Assembly: GCF_003254575.1 (NCBI RefSeq)
Contig: NZ_QJUA01000004.1
Location: 124,001-188,000 of the forward strand
Source of the DNA: Mycobacterium kyogaense
GTDB lineage: Bacteria > Actinomycetota > Actinomycetes > Mycobacteriales > Mycobacteriaceae
Length of the DNA: 64,000 bases
Reading direction: 5' to 3'
Shown: one piece after another, positions 51,772-64,000 of the stretch
How positions within the stretch are numbered: position 1 is the stretch's first letter
Layout: each line of letters opens with the position of its first letter
The notes under the pieces: generated by a model
What the model was told of the DNA's origin: nothing
The model's input: the letters and a program-made list of their open reading frames with translations, nothing else
Databases searched by the model: none
Program-made: the position numbers and the translations under genes

Positions 51772-53292
51772 CGGCAGGCTCGGTCCGGGCGGCCCGACCG
51801 CCGGCGCTGCTGCTCGCCGCGGCCGCTCTGGTGGCCGCGGCGACGCTGATCCCGCTGGTCTACCTGGGGGATCGTGCGCTGTCGCGGGGTTGGGCAGCGG
51901 TCGTGGACGAGGTCGCGCAGCCGCGCACGGCCGCACTGATCGGCCGGTCCCTGCTGCTGGTCGGCACCGTGACGGCGGCGTGCGTCCTGCTGGGCGTGAC
52001 CCTGGCGGTCCTGCTCACCCGCACCGATCTGGCGGGCCGGCGGATCTGGAGTGTCGCGCTGACGCTGCCGCTGGCGATGCCGAGTTATCTGCTGGCCTAC
52101 CTGTGGGTTTCGGCGGTGCCGTCGATCGCCGGATTCTGGGGTGCGGTGCTGGTCCTGACCTTGGTGAGTTACCCCTTGGTGCTGCTGACGACGACGGCAG
52201 CGCTGGCCCGGGTCGATCCGGCGCAGGAGGAGGTGGCGCGGTCGCTGGGCCGGGGAGGCTGGGCGGTGCTCTTCGGCGTGACGCTGCGCCAGGCGCGGGC
52301 GTCGATCGCCGCGGGTGCGCTGCTGGTGGCGCTGTACGTGCTCAGCGACTTCGGGGCGGTGGCCGCGATGCGCTACGAGGCGTTCACCTGGGTGATCTAC
52401 GGCGCCTACCGCTCGGGGTTCAATCCGGCGCGCGCGGCGGTGCTGTCGCTGGTTCTGCTGGTGTTCGCGGTGGCCCTGGTGGTCGCCGAGCATGCAGTTC
52501 GGGGACGGGCAGCGGCGTCGCGCATCGGCTCGGGTGCCCCGCGGCCCGCGCCGGTCAGCCGGCTCGGCGGGTGGCAGGGCCCGGCGCTCGTCGTGCCGGT
52601 CGCGGTGCTGGCCGCTGCGGTCGCAGTGCCCGGCGCGGAACTGGCGGACTGGTTGATGACCGCCGGAACGCGGTGGGACGGCGGGCTGTGGAGCGCGGCG
52701 CTGGGGGCCACGCTGTGGCTTTCGGCGGCCGCCGCGGTGGTGTCGACGGTCGCGGCGTTGCCGCTCGGGGTGCTTGCCGCGCGGCATCGCGATCGCGCCA
52801 CCCGGGCGTTGGAGGGGGCGAGCTATGTCGCGCACGGCCTGCCGGCGATCGTGATCGCGATCTCGATGGTGTCGCTCGGGGTGCTGCTGCTGCGCCCCAT
52901 CTACCAGCGCGAACCGCTGCTGATCCTGGCGTACGCGGTGTTGTTCGTGCCCCTGGCCGTCGGTTCGGTGCGCGCGGCGGTCGAATCGTCGCCGATCCGT
53001 CTGGAGGAGGTGGCGCGGTCGCTGGGCCGCCCCCCGGTGCGCGCGTTCACCGCGGTGACGGCGCGGGTGGCTCTGCCCGGCATCGCGGCGGGCGCGGCGA
53101 TGGTTCTCTTGACGTGCATGAAGGAATTGCCGGTGACGTTGCTGCTGCATCCGACCGGAACGGACACGCTGGCCACGCGGTTGTGGGGCTACAGCTCGGT
53201 CAGCGACTATGCCGCCGCCGCGCCGTACGCCGCCGCCCTGCTGGCCTTCGCCGCGGTGCCGACCGCGCTGCTGGGCGCGTGGAGCGTGCGCG

Positions 53293-53300
<8 letters not shown>
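51768..53300 (+). CDS. Iron ABC transporter permease (two fused modules)
   Basis: This 510-residue permease has two binding-protein-dependent transport modules with about 12 hydrophobic helices. Each carries an EAA-type loop: EEVARSLGRGGWAVLFGVTLRQARASI and EEVARSLGRPPVRAFTAVTARVALPGI. This is the arrangement of FbpB/SfuB ferric-iron permeases. The start is a TTG overlapping the binding-protein stop, suggesting coupled translation. The stop lies inside the ATPase start region. Confidence 0.92.
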
Positions 53301-55764
<2,464 letters not shown>

Positions 55765-55771
55765 TCACCCG

Positions 55772-55831
55772 GCGAGCAGACACGAACTCGAGCTGTCGAG
55801 GCCCGAAACACTCGAGTTCGCGTCTGCTCGC
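55772..55831. repeat. Long palindromic element between gnd1 and guaB1
   Basis: CGAGCAGACACGAACTCGAG (55773-55792) and its near-perfect inverted copy (55811-55830, one mismatch) form a stem of about 21 bp around an 18-base loop. Transcription here runs from gnd1 towards guaB1, so it could terminate or stabilise the gnd1 transcript. The sequence style resembles intergenic palindromes repeated in mycobacterial genomes, from memory only. Confidence 0.75.
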
Positions 55832-55840
55832 GGGAGGAAA

Positions 55841-57301
55841 TCAGGCCTCGATCTGGCTGCGGTCCCCGCTCCACAGGGTGTGGAAGCGCTTGGCGGGGTC
55901 GGCGTCGATGCGGCCGTAGGTGTGCGCACCGAAGAAATCGCGCAGCCCCTGGGTCAGGGCAGCGGGCAGCCGCTCGGTGCGCAGAGCGTCGTAGTACGAC
56001 AGCGCCGAGGCGAAGCCGGGGATCGGGATGCCCAGCTCGGTGGCCTTCACCACGACGCGGCGCCAGCTGTCGATGCCGGACTCGATCGCGTCGCGGAAGT
56101 ACGGCGCGGCGATCAGCGTCGCCAGCTCCGGATCCTCGTCGAAGGCCTCGGTGATCCGGTTGAGGAATTTCGCCCGGATGATGCAGCCGCCGCGCCAGAT
56201 CCTCGCCATGTCGCCGGGCTTGATGCCCCAGTCGTATTCGGCGCTGCCCGCCTGGATCTGGTTGAACCCCTGGGCGTAGGCGATGATCTTCGACGCGTAC
56301 AGGGCCTTGCTGACGTCGTCGACGAATTGCGCTGCGTCAGACGGCTTCTCACCCAACTCACCGGACGCCAGGCCGGTGGTGGCCTTCCGCTGGGCCACCG
56401 ACCCGGACAGCGCGCGGGCGAACACGGCCTCGGCGATGCCCGTCACCGGAACGCCGAGATCGAGCGCCGACTTGACCGTCCACCGCCCGGTGCCCTTCTG
56501 CTCGGCCTCGTCGAGGATGACGTCGACCAGAGGCTTGCCGGTCGCGGCGTCGGTCTGGCGCAGCACCGTCGCGGTGATCTCGATCAGGAAGCTGTCCAGG
56601 TCGCCGTTGTTCCACTCGGCGAACACGTCGGCGATTTCGGGTGCGGACATCCCCAGCCCGTCACGCAGCAGCTGGTAGGCCTCGCCGATGAGCTGCATGT
56701 CGGAGTACTCGATGCCGTTGTGCACCATCTTGACGAAGTGGCCTGCGCCGTCGGGGCCGATGTGGGTGCAGCACGGCACACCGTCGACGTGGGCGGAGAT
56801 CTCCTCGAGCAGCGGGCCGAGGCTCTTGTAGGACTCCGCGGGCCCGCCCGGCATGATCGACGGGCCGTTGAGCGCGCCCTCCTCGCCACCGCTGATGCCG
56901 GCACCGACGAAGTGCAGCCCACGCTCGCGGATCGCCTTCTCCCGACGGATGGTGTCGGTGTAGAGCGCATTGCCGCCGTCGATGATGATGTCGCCTTCTT
57001 CCATGGCGTCGGCGAGCTCGTTGATGACGGCGTCGGTGGGGTCACCGGCCTTGACCATGATGATCACGCGGCGCGGCTTCTCCAGCGCATCGAGGAACTC
57101 CTCGATGGTCTCGCTGCGCACGAACTTGCCTTCGGAGCCGTGCTCGGCGAGCAGTGCGTCGGTCTTGGCGGTCGTGCGGTTGTGCAGCGCCACGGTGTAG
57201 CCGTGATGGGCGAAATTGCGCGCCAGATTGGACCCCATCACCGCGAGGCCCGTCACTCCGATCTGCGCGGTACCGGTCGTCGAGTTGGCGGAGTCGGTCA
57301 T
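55841..57301 (-). CDS. gnd1: 6-phosphogluconate dehydrogenase (decarboxylating)
   Basis: This 486-residue enzyme oxidises 6-phosphogluconate to ribulose-5-phosphate with release of CO2, producing NADPH in the pentose phosphate pathway. It has the N-terminal nucleotide motif GLAVMGSNLARNFAHHGYTVALHNRT, the substrate-binding VGAGISGGEEGA and the family signature ILDEAEQKGTGRWT. Length matches M. tuberculosis gnd1 (485). The ATG at 57301 follows GAAAGGCG; upstream in-frame codons lack a ribosome site. It precedes guaB1 with a palindromic repeat in between. Confidence 0.95.
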   Translation of the reverse strand: MTDSANSTTGTAQIGVTGLAVMGSNLARNFAHHGYTVALHNRTTAKTDALLAEHGSEGKFVRSETIEEFLDALEKPRRVIIMVKAGDPTDAVINELADAMEEGDIIIDGGNALYTDTIRREKAIRERGLHFVGAGISGGEEGALNGPSIMPGGPAESYKSLGPLLEEISAHVDGVPCCTHIGPDGAGHFVKMVHNGIEYSDMQLIGEAYQLLRDGLGMSAPEIADVFAEWNNGDLDSFLIEITATVLRQTDAATGKPLVDVILDEAEQKGTGRWTVKSALDLGVPVTGIAEAVFARALSGSVAQRKATTGLASGELGEKPSDAAQFVDDVSKALYASKIIAYAQGFNQIQAGSAEYDWGIKPGDMARIWRGGCIIRAKFLNRITEAFDEDPELATLIAAPYFRDAIESGIDSWRRVVVKATELGIPIPGFASALSYYDALRTERLPAALTQGLRDFFGAHTYGRIDADPAKRFHTLWSGDRSQIEA

Positions 57302-57346
57302 GGGCGGGCGCCTTTCGTTGTGCGGTTGTTTGAGGTCAAGCAAGCA

Positions 57347-58282
57347 TCAAGCGGTGAACAGCCGGTGCAGCTCGGTGAGCCACGGCACGGCCAGCGCGAT
57401 CGTCGGGACGACGAGCACGGCCGCGGCACCGACGTAGGCGGCCGCGGCGAGGGCGCGGCTGTTCGGCGCCCCGCCGAGGCGACGTACCCGTACCACCGTC
57501 GTCGGCCCGCCGGCGGCGAGCGCCCCGCGCGGGGTGTGTCCGGCAGCGCAGGCGACCAGCGCCCGCGCGAGCGGTGTGGGTCCGGTGTGGCGCACCGCCG
57601 CGTCGTCGGCGAGCGCCTCGATCAGCAGCCGCACCGCGTTGAGGGCGTGGCCGCTGCGCACGACGCGCGGGAACGCTGCGTGCACCGCGGTGAACATCTC
57701 GAGCACCAGATCATGCCGCGCCCGCAGGTGGGCCCGTTCGTGCGACAGGATGGCCGAGATCTCGTTGTCCGACAGCGTGTTCAGCGCACCCTCGCTGACG
57801 ACGACGCGGCTGCGCACGCCGGGCAGGCAGTAGGCCAGCGGTTGGGCGACGTCGAGGATGCGGACGCCGTGCGCGGCCATCGGCCGGGTGGGATGGGCGC
57901 CGACGAGGTCGACGATCATCCGGTGGTGGGCACGCCGGCGCCGCGTGGCGATCGCCACCTGAAGGACGGATGCGATCAGCCGCGCCCCGACGATCAGTGT
58001 GAGTACGAAGACCACGATGTAGGCGGTCCACAGCGGCCAGCCGAGATCGTCGAGCGCGGTCACGATCGTCGCTGTGGGCCGACCGTCCGGACCGGGCTCG
58101 AAGAGCCTGCTCGCGATGGCGATACCGGCGGAGAAGAACGACAGCACCGCGGCCATCGCGATGGACTGCCACAGCACGATCGCCGCCCTGGGGGCACGCA
58201 ACGGCCATGATGCGCGGGCCAGCAATGCAGGCACCGGCCCCGACAGCATCAGGGCGACGATGGTGAAGGCCAGCGCGGACAC
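57347..58282 (-). CDS. M56-family membrane metallopeptidase (Rv1845c-like, BlaR-type)
   Basis: This 311-residue membrane protein has several hydrophobic helices and a zinc site HERAH (residues 181-185) with a downstream EALADDAA (Glu222) as third ligand candidate. It lacks the penicillin-sensor domain of BlaR1, as does M. tuberculosis Rv1845c, and probably cleaves or inactivates the partner repressor BlaI on cell-envelope or metabolic stress. The GTG start lies 14 bases after the blaI stop, so the two form an operon. Confidence 0.9.
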   Translation of the reverse strand: MSALAFTIVALMLSGPVPALLARASWPLRAPRAAIVLWQSIAMAAVLSFFSAGIAIASRLFEPGPDGRPTATIVTALDDLGWPLWTAYIVVFVLTLIVGARLIASVLQVAIATRRRRAHHRMIVDLVGAHPTRPMAAHGVRILDVAQPLAYCLPGVRSRVVVSEGALNTLSDNEISAILSHERAHLRARHDLVLEMFTAVHAAFPRVVRSGHALNAVRLLIEALADDAAVRHTGPTPLARALVACAAGHTPRGALAAGGPTTVVRVRRLGGAPNSRALAAAAYVGAAAVLVVPTIALAVPWLTELHRLFTA

Positions 58283-58296
58283 GCTGTCAGTGTCTC

Positions 58297-58713
58297 TCAG
58301 CTGATGCCGTGATCGCCACTGGGTGTGTCGTAGCGGTGTTTGTCTTCGAGTTCGGCCAGGGCCCGACGCAGTGCGGCGGCCTCGTCGGCGCCGACACGTT
58401 CGACGAAATGGACCAGTGCCGCTTCTCGGCTGCCGGAGTCCGCGGCCTGGTCGAGGGCGTCGACCATCAGACCTGCGACCAGCTCGTCGCGCCCGTGGGT
58501 GGGGGCGTAGCGGTGGGCGCGGTCGTCGCGATGCTGGACGACGAGGTTCTTCTTGGCCAGCCGTTGCAGCACGGTCATGATCGTCGTGTACGCGAGGTCG
58601 CGTTCAGCCGACAGTGTCTCGTGGACCTGCCGCACCGTCTGCGGCTCACCGGCGGACCACAGGTGGTCCATCACGGAGCGCTCGAGCTCTCCGAGCCGTG
58701 TCAACTTGGGCAT
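58297..58713 (-). CDS. blaI: Transcriptional repressor BlaI
   Basis: This 138-residue winged-helix repressor (MPKLTRLGELERSVMDHLW, then the recognition region YTTIMTVLQRLAKKNLV) has the same length as M. tuberculosis BlaI (Rv1846c). BlaI represses its own operon and beta-lactamase genes and is removed by the M56 peptidase encoded next. The ATG follows GGAGAGAGG. Its regulatory region upstream holds paired TACTAC motifs. Confidence 0.95.
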   Translation of the reverse strand: MPKLTRLGELERSVMDHLWSAGEPQTVRQVHETLSAERDLAYTTIMTVLQRLAKKNLVVQHRDDRAHRYAPTHGRDELVAGLMVDALDQAADSGSREAALVHFVERVGADEAAALRRALAELEDKHRYDTPSGDHGIS

Positions 58714-58746
58714 GGTCCTCTCTCCTACCGGCGGTGGTTGCGAGCC

Positions 58747-58763
58747 TACTACGGGATTACTAC
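58747..58763. promoter_or_regulatory. Paired TACTAC motifs upstream of blaI
   Basis: TACTAC occurs at 58747-58752 and 58758-58763, 34-50 bases before the blaI ATG. BlaI operators in mycobacteria contain TACTAC/GTAGTA half-sites, usually inverted; here they are direct repeats, so autoregulation is plausible but not certain. Confidence 0.4.
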
Positions 58764-58888
58764 CGCGCGTCGTATCAGTTGCGGCAACCCTGTCCAGGCC
58801 AACACCGCGACGGCGAGCACCGGTTCCGGGCGGAGTGGTGAGTCCGATCACAGTGGCGACCTCCTGCGGAGTGGGTGCTGCTCGTGGT

Positions 58889-58907
58889 TATAGTAAGGCT
58901 AACCTAA
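58889..58907 (+). promoter_or_regulatory. Candidate IdeR (iron) box of the FhuF-like gene
   Basis: TATAGTAAGGCTAACCTAA matches TTAGGTTAGGCTAACCTAA at 15 of 19 positions, with the right half perfect. It ends 16 bases before the chosen GTG and 10 before the upstream GTG, so IdeR bound here would block transcription when iron is sufficient. Confidence 0.75.
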
Positions 58908-58923
58908 CTCACTGGAGGTGGCC

Positions 58924-59715
58924 GTGCCGGTTCTCATCGACGATCCGCTGATCGCGAGCATGACGATCAGGACTCCGATGCCGATCCACGCATCGAGCAG
59001 CCGGCTGCGAGCGCTCGATCCGGACTGCCCCCGGGTGCACGGCGTCGCCGTGATGGGCGACCTGTCGCGGCGCCGGTGGTGGCCGCTGACCGAGCTCATG
59101 ACGACCGATCGACTGTCGCGGATGTTCGCGGCCGGACTGGCCGAGATCGGCAACCCGGCCACGGTCACCCAGCAGTTGGCGGCGACGTTCGCCCACGTCG
59201 TCGTCGGTCGCGTGATCCCCCTGCTGGTCCTGGAGGGGCGCGCCTGGGACACCGGGCCGGAGAATCTGTGGGTACACGTGGACTCCGAAGGGGCGATCGA
59301 TTGGGTGGGCGTGGTCGATCCGGCGCTGCGGGCCCTACCCGACGATCCGGCCTTCGCAGGAATGCCCGACGATCCGGCCTTCGCCGGACTGCGCACCCGC
59401 CGCCGCGAGGGCATTCTCGCGCTGCCCAGCGAGGCGGCGTTGACGACCTGGGTCGCGCACCGCAGCCATCGCGCGCTGGGGCCGCTGTTCACCCGGCTCA
59501 GCGCAGAAGGGGACGGGGCGACCCCGGTATCGGCGATGTGGCACGCCGTGGGCGCCTCCGCAGTCAGCGCCGCAACTCAGATCCCGTTGCTGGCGGGCAG
59601 CAGTGAGGCCGTGAGCATGCGCCGCACCCAGGCCGTGCTCGACGCATTGGTGAGCTTCGGCCTGCCGGTCCGCGGCGGCCATCGGCCGGCTGCGACGAAG
59701 CTCTTGCTTAATTAG
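58924..59715 (+). CDS. Iron-regulated FhuF-like protein (siderophore-iron reductase relative)
   Basis: This protein of about 263 residues follows an IdeR box. The segment FAHVVVGRVIPLLVLEGRAWDTGPENLWVHVDSEG resembles the FhuF/IucA-type fold of siderophore-iron reductases. It lacks the C-terminal Cys cluster that binds 2Fe-2S in FhuF (only one Cys in the protein), so a reductase role is doubtful; iron binding or siderophore handling is possible. GTG at 58924 is six bases after GGAGG; GTG at 58918 would be too close. A nine-residue duplication lies at residues about 139-156. The stop overlaps the next iron box. Confidence 0.7.
   Translation: MPVLIDDPLIASMTIRTPMPIHASSSRLRALDPDCPRVHGVAVMGDLSRRRWWPLTELMTTDRLSRMFAAGLAEIGNPATVTQQLAATFAHVVVGRVIPLLVLEGRAWDTGPENLWVHVDSEGAIDWVGVVDPALRALPDDPAFAGMPDDPAFAGLRTRRREGILALPSEAALTTWVAHRSHRALGPLFTRLSAEGDGATPVSAMWHAVGASAVSAATQIPLLAGSSEAVSMRRTQAVLDALVSFGLPVRGGHRPAATKLLLN
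59338..59388 (+). repeat. 27-bp in-frame tandem duplication
   Basis: Two copies with 23 of 24 bases identical (59338-59361 and 59365-59388, period 27) encode PDDPAFAGM then PDDPAFAGL inside the FhuF-like gene. Confidence 0.9.
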
Positions 59716-59733
59716 GGCAGCCTTGCCTATATT
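59704..59733 (+). promoter_or_regulatory. IdeR-controlled promoter of the MrsI-like small RNA
   Basis: A -35-like TTGCTT (59704-59709) and a -10-like TATATT (59728-59733) are 18 bases apart. The 19-base TTAGGGCAGCCTTGCCTAT (59712-59730) lies between and over the -10; its ends TTAGG and CCTA(T) match the IdeR consensus at about 14 of 19 positions. Iron-loaded IdeR would therefore silence this promoter. Confidence 0.7.
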
Positions 59734-59739
59734 GGTCGG

Positions 59740-59832
59740 GTACCACCCGGACCGCGCCGGAGTCCTGAGGGCTGCAGAGACCCCCGGTCCGACCACAGAA
59801 CGGGCCCCACGCCGCATGGCGTGGGGCCCGTT
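59740..59832 (+). ncRNA. mrsI: Probable MrsI iron-sparing small RNA
   Basis: About 93 bases lie between an IdeR-type promoter and a strong hairpin, in the gap between the blaI side and the Rv1847-like gene. M. tuberculosis encodes the iron-starvation-induced small RNA MrsI (ncRv11846) at exactly this place. Besides the terminator, CGGACCG (59748-59754) and CGGTCCG (59785-59791) can pair, exposing a loop at about 59755-59784 that could hold a seed. No reading frame with a ribosome site fits. In M. tuberculosis the RNA lowers production of non-essential iron proteins when iron is scarce. Ends are estimated to a few bases. Confidence 0.75.
59799..59832 (+). terminator. Intrinsic hairpin terminator of the MrsI-like RNA
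   Basis: AACGGGCCCCACGCC (59799-59813) and GGCGTGGGGCCCGTT (59818-59832) form a perfect 15-bp stem around GCAT. It is the strongest hairpin in the window and ends 49 bases before the next gene. Confidence 0.85.
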
Positions 59833-59881
59833 CGCTTGGCCCGTCTCTCGAGGCGCTCCCGCAGGCGTGTAGACACGATCC

Positions 59882-60292
59882 GTGACTGATCTTCCCGAAG
59901 GACTCGGTGACGGCTTCGACTCGGTGCTCGGCCTGCGCTACGAAGAGATGTCTGTGGACGGGGGCCGCGCGACCCTCGAGATCACCGACAAGCTCCTTCA
60001 GCCCTGGGGCATCGTGCACGGCGGCGTCTATTGCGCGGTGATCGAGAGCATGGCCAGCGTCTCCGGCCACGTCTGGCTGACCGAGAACGGCGGCGGCCAC
60101 GTCGTGGGCGTCAACAACAACACCGACTTCCTGCGCGCCATCCGCTCGGGCACCGTGACGGCCACGTCGACGCCCATCCACCGGGGCCGACGCCAGCAGC
60201 TGTGGCTGGTCACGATCACCGAAGGCGCCGAGCCGTCGGGCCGTCTGGTCGCCCGCGGCCAGGTGCGGCTGCAGAACATGGCCACCGAATGA
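59882..60292 (+). CDS. Hotdog-fold thioesterase, PaaI family (Rv1847-like)
   Basis: This 136-residue single hotdog protein has the PaaI-type motif PWGIVHGGVYCAVIESMAS and the later VGVNNNTDFLRAIRSGTVTA. It probably hydrolyses an acyl-CoA; substrate unknown. It corresponds in place and length to M. tuberculosis Rv1847 (140 residues), just before the urease operon. The GTG start at 59882 has no strong ribosome site. Confidence 0.9.
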   Translation: MTDLPEGLGDGFDSVLGLRYEEMSVDGGRATLEITDKLLQPWGIVHGGVYCAVIESMASVSGHVWLTENGGGHVVGVNNNTDFLRAIRSGTVTATSTPIHRGRRQQLWLVTITEGAEPSGRLVARGQVRLQNMATE

Positions 60293-60357
60293 CCCGGGAG
60301 TAGCCCACCGAGCGCGTGCGCTGCCCAGCGCCGCGGCTCGTGGCAGGATCGCCCACT

Positions 60358-60660
60358 ATGCGCCTGACACCGCATGAGCAGGAGCGGTTGCTCATCTCCT
60401 ATGCCGCCGACCTCGCCCGCCGCCGCCAGGCGCGCGGGCTACGGCTGAACCATCCCGAGGCCGTCGCGGTGATCACCGACCACATCCTCGAAGGTGCTCG
60501 CGACGGACGCACCGTTGCCGAGCTGATGGTCAGCGGTCGCGCTGTGCTCGGCCGCGACGAGGTGATGGACGGGATACCCGAGATGCTGCACGACGTCCAG
60601 GTCGAGGCGACGTTCCCCGACGGCACCAAGCTCGTCACCGTCCACGATCCGATCGCATGA
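60358..60660 (+). CDS. ureA: Urease subunit gamma
   Basis: This 100-residue urease gamma subunit ([20 protein letters not shown]..., then [24 protein letters not shown]) is the usual length. Together with UreB and UreC it forms the nickel enzyme that splits urea to ammonia and carbamate. The ATG at 60358 is chosen over the longer in-frame start because the family begins MRLTPHE. The stop overlaps ureB by four bases (ATGA). Confidence 0.97.
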   Translation: MRLTPHEQERLLISYAADLARRRQARGLRLNHPEAVAVITDHILEGARDGRTVAELMVSGRAVLGRDEVMDGIPEMLHDVQVEATFPDGTKLVTVHDPIA

Positions 60661-60970
60661 TTCCCGGCGAGATCGTCTTCGACGACGGCGACATCGAGCT
60701 CAACGCCGGCGCCGAGCGCCTGGAACTCGACATCGTCAACACCGGCGACCGACCGGTGCAGGTCGGGAGCCACGTGCATGTGCCACAGGCGAATTCAGCA
60801 CTGGACTTCGACCGCGCCGCCGCACACGGCTACCGGTTCGACATTCCCGCGGGCACCGCGATCCGGTTCGAGCCCGGCATCGCGCAGCGCGTGAGCCTGG
60901 TGCCGCTGCGCGGCAGTCGTGAGGTGCACGGCCTGAGCCTGGACCCCCCGGGCAGATTGGATACGAACGC

Positions 60971-60974
<4 letters not shown>
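60657..60974 (+). CDS. ureB: Urease subunit beta
   Basis: This 105-residue beta subunit begins [18 protein letters not shown] and contains the conserved [48 protein letters not shown] block. It starts in an ATGA overlap with ureA and ends in another with ureC, so the structural subunits are co-translated. Length matches separate actinobacterial UreB proteins. Confidence 0.97.
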
Positions 60975-62691
<1,717 letters not shown>

Positions 62692-62692
<1 letters not shown>

Positions 62693-63330
62693 TGATCACC
62701 ACGCTTCTCGCACTGGCGGATTCGCGGCTGCCCACCGGTGGGCACGTGCACTCTGGCGGTGTCGAAGAGGCGGTGACCAGCGGGCTGGTCGTCGACCTCT
62801 CCACGCTGCAGGCGTACCTGCACCGCCGCATCCGCACCACCGGCCTGGTCACCGCGTCGCTGGCCGCCGCCGTGCACGTCGGCGCGCTCTCGCCGGCGGC
62901 CGGTGGTTCCGGGGAGGCCGAAACCGACGCCCGCACACCGGCGCCCGCGGCGCGCGCGGCGTCGCGGGCGCAGGGTAGGGGACTGGTCCGGCTGGCGCGG
63001 CGCGTCTGGCCGGACACCGACTGGGCCGCACTGGGACCCACCCCGCATCTGGCGGTCACGGCCGGCGTCGTCGGGCACGCCAGCGGGATCGCCGCGGCGC
63101 ACACCGCACTGTCGATCGTCTACACCACGATGACGGGGTCGGCCACCGCCGCCCAGCGCTTGTTGGCGTTGGACCCGGGCGACGTCGCCGCGGTGACGTT
63201 CGCGTTGGCCCCCGTGTGCGAGGACATTGCGGCCGAGGCCACGCTTGGGCCGGCCGACCTGTCCGACCCGCTGCTCGACGTGCTCGCGCAGCGCCACCTC
63301 GACCGTGACCGACCCCTGTTCGCGTCCTGA
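62692..63330 (+). CDS. ureF: Urease accessory protein UreF
   Basis: This 212-residue accessory protein (M. tuberculosis UreF, 211) helps load nickel into the urease apoenzyme, acting with UreG and UreD. It opens MITTLLALADSRLPTGGHVHSGGVEEAV and is alpha-helical with a proline/alanine-rich insert near residues 70-90. The ATG overlaps the ureC stop by one base. Confidence 0.95.
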
Positions 63331-63345
63331 CCGGAAAGAGCTTGT

Positions 63346-64000
63346 ATGCCACCTCATCTCATCGACGGTGTCGGACACTCCCACGACCGCCCCGACCGAC
63401 CCCGCCGGGTGCGGCGGCCGGGTGAGCCGCTGCGCATCGGCATCGGCGGCCCGGTCGGCTCGGGCAAGACCGCATTGGTCGCCGCACTGTGCCGTCAGTT
63501 GCGCGATGAGCTGTCGCTGGCGGTCCTGACCAACGACATCTACACCACCGAAGACGCGGATTTCCTGCGCCGCAACGCGGTACTGCCGGACGACCGCATC
63601 GCGGCGGTGCAGACCGGCGGCTGCCCGCACACCGCGATCCGGGATGACATCACCGCCAACCTCGACGCCATCGACGACCTGATCGCCGCGCACGACGATC
63701 TCGATCTCATCCTGGTCGAGTCCGGCGGGGACAACCTGACCGCCACGTTCTCCTCAGGCCTGATCGACGTCCAGATCTTCGTCATCGACGTGGCGGGCGG
63801 GGACAAGGTGCCGCGCAAGGGGGGTCCGGGTGTGACGTTCTCGGACCTGTTGGTGATCAACAAGACCGATCTCGCCCCGATGGTGGGTGCCGATCTCCGC
63901 GTGATGCGCCGCGACGCGGCCGCGGTGCGCTCGGATCGTCCGTTCGCGCTGATCTCCCTGACCGCCGACCCCGCGGCGACGCCGGTGCTGGACTGGGTTC
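63346..64000 (+). CDS. ureG: Urease accessory GTPase UreG (3' truncated by window)
   Basis: About 218 codons are visible before the window ends; the family length is about 224, so only a few residues are missing. It has a His-containing N-terminus (GHSHDRP), the P-loop [11 protein letters not shown], the [13 protein letters not shown] switch and the guanine-specificity NKTD. It drives nickel delivery to urease by GTP hydrolysis. It starts 15 bases after ureF; ureD is expected beyond the edge. Confidence 0.96.
   Translation, partial: MPPHLIDGVGHSHDRPDRPRRVRRPGEPLRIGIGGPVGSGKTALVAALCRQLRDELSLAVLTNDIYTTEDADFLRRNAVLPDDRIAAVQTGGCPHTAIRDDITANLDAIDDLIAAHDDLDLILVESGGDNLTATFSSGLIDVQIFVIDVAGGDKVPRKGGPGVTFSDLLVINKTDLAPMVGADLRVMRRDAAAVRSDRPFALISLTADPAATPVLDWV

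Overview
The window is chromosomal DNA from a high-GC actinobacterium, most likely a non-tuberculous Mycobacterium/Mycolicibacterium. This rests on PpsD/PpsE-type polyketide synthases with DrrABC and PapA5, an F420-dependent phthiodiolone ketoreductase homologue, GjpA-like and PE-PPE-domain exported proteins, IdeR-type iron boxes, and gene order in the right third that matches M. tuberculosis Rv1836c-Rv1852.

Bases 1-18.7 kb hold the 3' part of a surface-lipid locus of the dimycocerosate (DIM/PDIM) type. It contains a truncated PKS with the unusual order KS-AT-KR-DH-ACP, then PpsD-like (KS-AT-DH-KR-ACP) and PpsE-like (KS-AT-ACP-condensation) synthases. DrrA-DrrB-DrrC export genes and the PapA5 acyltransferase follow. 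Starts and stops overlap or are closely spaced, so this looks like one long operon. The mas, fadD28 and mmpL7 genes that follow papA5 in M. tuberculosis are absent downstream, and no enoyl-reductase PKS is visible.

Bases 18.7-42.9 kb are an accessory region. It holds two LCM-type methyltransferases, a flavodoxin/DUF2505/nitroreductase operon, a LysE exporter, the ketoreductase (Rv2951c-like), an alpha/beta hydrolase, a P450, two paralogous Baeyer-Villiger-type monooxygenases, a cutinase, an SDR, an AlkB hydroxylase and a cyclooxygenase-like haem peroxidase. Interspersed are five exported proteins (two GjpA-like, three PE-PPE-hydrolase-like) with low-complexity charged tails. A 1-kb AT-rich gene-free stretch at 36.6-37.6 kb carries perfect palindromes that look like operators.

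Bases 42.9-64 kb are core mycobacterial synteny: an Rv1836c-like VWA protein, malate synthase glcB, two CBS/DUF21 membrane proteins, guaB1, gnd1, an M56 peptidase with blaI, an Rv1847-like thioesterase and ureABCFG, which is cut by the window end. Iron genes interrupt this order at two places. One is a ferric-iron ABC transporter with an upstream IdeR-like box. The other is an IdeR-box-preceded FhuF-like gene followed by a probable orthologue of the iron-sparing small RNA MrsI, with its own iron box and terminator.

No rRNA, tRNA, CRISPR array or insertion sequence was recognised.
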